Positions 6,519 to 8,601 of a stretch of DNA of 8,601 nt are shown piece by piece. The translations under genes were made by a program, and so were the position numbers. The notes under the pieces were generated by a model. The model ran no database searches. It saw nothing but the letters and a program-made list of their open reading frames with translations, and was not told the DNA's origin. Source of the stretch: an uncultured Bacteroidales bacterium (lineage in GTDB: Bacteria > Bacteroidota > Bacteroidia > Bacteroidales > UBA932); NCBI GenBank assembly GCA_937906795.1, contig CALCUQ010000067.1, positions 1 to 8,601 on the forward strand. Direction: 5' to 3'. Numbering within the stretch: position 1 is the stretch's first letter; each line of letters begins with the position of its first letter.

Positions 6519-7613
6519 ATGAAAAACATCTCCTCAGCTGCATTTTCTGACACAAAACCCCATTATAACATTCTGGATGGACTAAGGGGCGTTGCCGCTC
6601 TCATTGTAATATGGTATCACATATACGAATGTTTTCCTCCTCAATTACATATTTTTGGACACGGCTACCTGGCAGTTGATTTCTTTTTTATGCTGTCTGG
6701 ATTTGTTATTGGATATGCATACGACAACCGTTGGCAAACAGGCAAACTCAATCTTAAAGAGTTTTTTAAAAGAAGAATAATAAGATTGCATCCAATGGTC
6801 ATACTTGGAGTTGTGATTGGAGCATTGGCTTTTCTTGTACAAGGAGGTGTACAATGGGATGGAACAAAAGTCACAACTTCTGCTCTTATGATTGGAATGC
6901 TTATAGCAATGTTTATGATTCCTGCTACTCCAGGCTCATTCCCAGAAGTAAGAGGCAACGGAGAAATGTTCCCGCTTAATGGGCCAACATGGTCATTATT
7001 TTTTGAATATATTGCAAATATCTGTTATGCCCTGTTCCTGCGGAAATTATCAACAAGAAACCTTGCAATCTTTACAGGTGCAAGTGTTATAGCTTTGGCA
7101 TCTTTTGCAATAATAAATCCTACCGGATATGGCACATTGGGTGTGGGATGGACTATGGGCGATTATAATTTTATTGGAGGGCTATTAAGAGTCACTTGTC
7201 CTTTTAGCATAGGACTTTTGCTCTCAAGAGTGTTTATTCCCTCTAAAATCAGAGGTGCATTCTGGTTGTGCAGCATATTTTTAGCTGCCGTACTTTACAT
7301 TCCTTTTATAGGGAGTTATGATAATCCTCTTTATAACTGCATATGGGAAGTATGCTGCATAGTACTGGTATTCCCTCTAATTGTGTATATTGGTGCGTCG
7401 GGGAGTACAACTGACAAATTCTCTACAGGAATATGTAAATTCCTTGGAGATATTTCCTACCCGCTTTATATAGTCCACTACCCATCAATGTACCTGTTCT
7501 ACGCATACATAGGCTTCCCTAATACATTCCGCACTCCATCCCAGACATGGGCAATACATATTGCGTTGTTTGTAGGGAATATAATACTGGCCTATGCAGC
7601 TTTGAAACTGTAA
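6519..7613 (+). CDS. Acyltransferase 3 family membrane O-acyltransferase (C-terminal tail lost by frameshift)
   Basis: Integral membrane protein of 364 residues in the OafA/YrhL-type acyltransferase family, which typically transfers acetyl or succinyl groups onto sugars of surface polysaccharides or antibiotics. It opens with YNILDGLRGVAALIVIWYH (16-34), containing the family's Arg-x10-His motif as R23 and H34, the His being the presumed catalytic residue. Next come GYLAVDFFFMLSGFVIG (49-65), the RRIIRLHP motif (85-92), NGPTWSLFFEY (154-164), and near the end DISYPLYIVHYPSMY (311-325). About ten membrane helices are expected. The coding frame stops straight after AYAALKL, where relatives usually continue with a short basic tail of the kind 'YDxPVRRYLSKK'. 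That tail is visible just downstream in another frame (see 7610-7645). All catalytic motifs lie upstream, so the enzyme may still work. The substrate is unknown, and no glycan-synthesis genes are adjacent. Confidence 0.88.
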   Translation: MKNISSAAFSDTKPHYNILDGLRGVAALIVIWYHIYECFPPQLHIFGHGYLAVDFFFMLSGFVIGYAYDNRWQTGKLNLKEFFKRRIIRLHPMVILGVVIGALAFLVQGGVQWDGTKVTTSALMIGMLIAMFMIPATPGSFPEVRGNGEMFPLNGPTWSLFFEYIANICYALFLRKLSTRNLAIFTGASVIALASFAIINPTGYGTLGVGWTMGDYNFIGGLLRVTCPFSIGLLLSRVFIPSKIRGAFWLCSIFLAAVLYIPFIGSYDNPLYNCIWEVCCIVLVFPLIVYIGASGSTTDKFSTGICKFLGDISYPLYIVHYPSMYLFYAYIGFPNTFRTPSQTWAIHIALFVGNIILAYAALKL

Positions 7614-7645
7614 GAAGATACCTCTCAAAGAAGTTTAAGGAATAA
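7610..7645 (+). other. Out-of-frame remnant of the acyltransferase C-terminus
   Basis: Starting from the last base of the final sense codon of the acyltransferase, the sequence reads VRRYLSKKFKE and then TAA (7643-7645). This matches the usual basic cytoplasmic tail of acyltransferase-3 proteins (after 'LYDxP'). In the current frame the stop TAA at 7611-7613 cuts it off. The restored gene would overlap the convergent ybaK stop by 11 bases. I infer a small deletion at the junction; a sequencing or assembly error is the alternative. Confidence 0.65.
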
Positions 7646-8117
7646 CACAAAGGTCACCCACTGTGGCCCCCACTACATCAATCAGATCTGCTGGTGCAAT
7701 TTTAAGCTGCAAGCCTCTTACACCAGCACTGATGTAGATATAATCAAAATCTGTGCAGGTTGAGTGAATCCAGGTTGGGAAAGGCTTTTTCATTCCTATA
7801 GGGCAGCACCCCCCTCTAATGTACCCTGTAAGTGGAAGAAGTTCTTTCATAAGAATCATTTCCACTTTTTTATTCCCCGACAATTTGGCTGCCTTTTTCA
7901 AATCAACCTCCTTGTCGCCGGGAATTACACATACAAGCAGTCCTGTTTTATCCCCTCTAAGGACCAATGTCTTGAAAACTTGCGCTATATCCTCATTAAG
8001 CTGGCTGGCAATATGCACAGCTGCAAGATTGTTTTCATCCACAACATAAGGAACAAGTGTATATTCCACTTTTTTTACATCAAGGATTCTTGCAACATTG
8101 GTCTTAGGGATTTTCAT
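7635..8117 (-). CDS. ybaK: Cys-tRNA(Pro)/Cys-tRNA(Cys) deacylase, YbaK type
   Basis: Soluble 160-residue protein of the YbaK/ProX editing family. It hydrolyses Cys-tRNA(Pro) made when prolyl-tRNA synthetase mischarges cysteine. The start TNVARILDVKKVEYTLVPY (6-24) is typical. K49 in QVFKTLVLRG corresponds to the conserved lysine that positions the tRNA terminal ribose/phosphate. GYIRGGCCPIGMKK (98-111) is the glycine-rich active-site loop; the residue before Pro, usually Ser in the family (GGCSPIG), is Cys here. The C-terminus ISAGVRGLQLKIAPADLI (129-146) also matches. The length is normal. It starts 6 bases after the pyrophosphatase stop, so the two probably form an operon. The stop lies near the end of the convergent acyltransferase gene. 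Confidence 0.93.
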   Translation of the reverse strand: MKIPKTNVARILDVKKVEYTLVPYVVDENNLAAVHIASQLNEDIAQVFKTLVLRGDKTGLLVCVIPGDKEVDLKKAAKLSGNKKVEMILMKELLPLTGYIRGGCCPIGMKKPFPTWIHSTCTDFDYIYISAGVRGLQLKIAPADLIDVVGATVGDLCVIP

Positions 8118-8123
8118 AATAAA

Positions 8124-8601
8124 TTAACGTATCAAAAGGTTTTTACCCCATATCTCTTTATCATAGTCCTTTACAGAACGGCGTATAACCTCGTAAGCCT
8201 CTTCCCTACCATATAAACCTTCAAAAAACATTCTCTGCTTACCTACACCAGGGATATCTTTATAAGTGGTAAAATAGTGGATCAATCTGTTTGTAATTGC
8301 CTCAGGAAGGTCTGAAATATCCTTATACTGATTATAGATTGCATCATTTCTAAGCACTGCAATAATTTTATCATCGGCCTCATTATGATCCAATAGTCTA
8401 ATGCCGCCAATTGGAATTGCCCTAACCACTATATCTCCATGTGTAACATCCTTTTCTGTAAGAACGCAAATATCCAAAGGATCACCATCGCCTTTAATAT
8501 CATCTCTGCCAAGAACCTCCATTGTACGGGCTGCCATATTTTCAGAACACAATGTGCGGGGAAGGAAGCCATATAACGCAGGAACAATATTTGAAAACTT
8601 T
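8124..8601 (-). CDS. ppa: Family I inorganic pyrophosphatase (N-terminus beyond the window)
   Basis: Cytoplasmic enzyme that splits pyrophosphate into two phosphates, pulling biosynthetic reactions such as tRNA charging and polymer synthesis forward. The last 158 residues are visible, running open to the right edge, so the true start is outside. The visible part begins with KFSNIVPALYGFLPRT and then carries the family I signature GDGDPLDICVL, whose three aspartates correspond to E. coli D65, D67 and D70. RLLDHNEADDKIIAVLRND supplies the acidic residues corresponding to D97 and D102, and HYFTTYKD with the Tyr-Lys pair corresponds to the Y141-K142 region. The C-terminal extension IRRSVKDYDKEIWGKN is normal. 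A TTG at 8552 is internal, not the start. The gene is first in a leftward pair with ybaK, and its promoter is off the window. Confidence 0.95.
   Translation of the reverse strand, partial: KFSNIVPALYGFLPRTLCSENMAARTMEVLGRDDIKGDGDPLDICVLTEKDVTHGDIVVRAIPIGGIRLLDHNEADDKIIAVLRNDAIYNQYKDISDLPEAITNRLIHYFTTYKDIPGVGKQRMFFEGLYGREEAYEVIRRSVKDYDKEIWGKNLLIR

Noticed and set aside
8550..8552. TTG as the start of the pyrophosphatase
   Set aside because: The conserved pyrophosphatase sequence continues in frame through this codon to the right edge, so it is an internal Leu.

Overview
The window looks like chromosomal DNA of a Bacteroidota bacterium, most likely in or near the Bacteroidales. The base composition is AT-rich. 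Promoters fit the Bacteroidota pattern (TTTG, about 19 bases, TAnnTTTG) rather than the E. coli pattern, and genes have no obvious Shine-Dalgarno sites. The content also fits: a ClpV-type ATPase beside a likely type VI sheath subunit, menaquinone as the quinone, and an ATP-grasp-like protein that resembles uncharacterised Bacteroidota proteins. I cannot name a genus from sequence reading alone.

Layout, left to right. (1) 1-2766, minus strand: the edge of a probable type VI secretion locus, with clpV (tssH) followed by the start of a tssB-like sheath gene that runs off the left edge. (2) 2767-3035: an AT-rich divergent intergenic region with a very good Bacteroidota promoter firing rightward. 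(3) 3036-5475, plus strand: a tight three-gene operon of a bile-acid:sodium-symporter-family (BASS) transporter, menG and menA. The gaps are 2 bases and a 4-base overlap. (4) 5489-6442, minus strand: an uncharacterised ATP-grasp-like protein, convergent with menA. (5) 6443-6518: a compact divergent promoter region in which the two -7 boxes are one base apart. (6) 6519-7613, plus strand: a membrane acyltransferase whose normal C-terminal tail lies just past the stop in another frame. (7) 7635-8601, minus strand: inorganic pyrophosphatase (cut by the right edge) followed 6 bases later by a YbaK-type Cys-tRNA(Pro) deacylase.

How the genes work together. MenA and MenG carry out the last two steps of menaquinone synthesis, prenylation of 1,4-dihydroxy-2-naphthoate (DHNA) and ring methylation. 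They share an operon with a sodium-coupled organic-anion carrier, which raises the possibility of uptake of an aromatic acid precursor. Pyrophosphatase and YbaK form a housekeeping pair linked to biosynthetic pyrophosphate removal and translation fidelity. ClpV would recycle contracted type VI sheaths. I found no tRNA, rRNA, CRISPR array, insertion sequence or integrase.

The observations most worth following up are: a ClpV whose first ATPase ring appears to have lost its catalytic residues; the transporter-menG-menA operon as a possible DHNA salvage cassette; the unassigned ATP-grasp-like enzyme; and the probable short-repeat-mediated deletion at the end of the acyltransferase gene.
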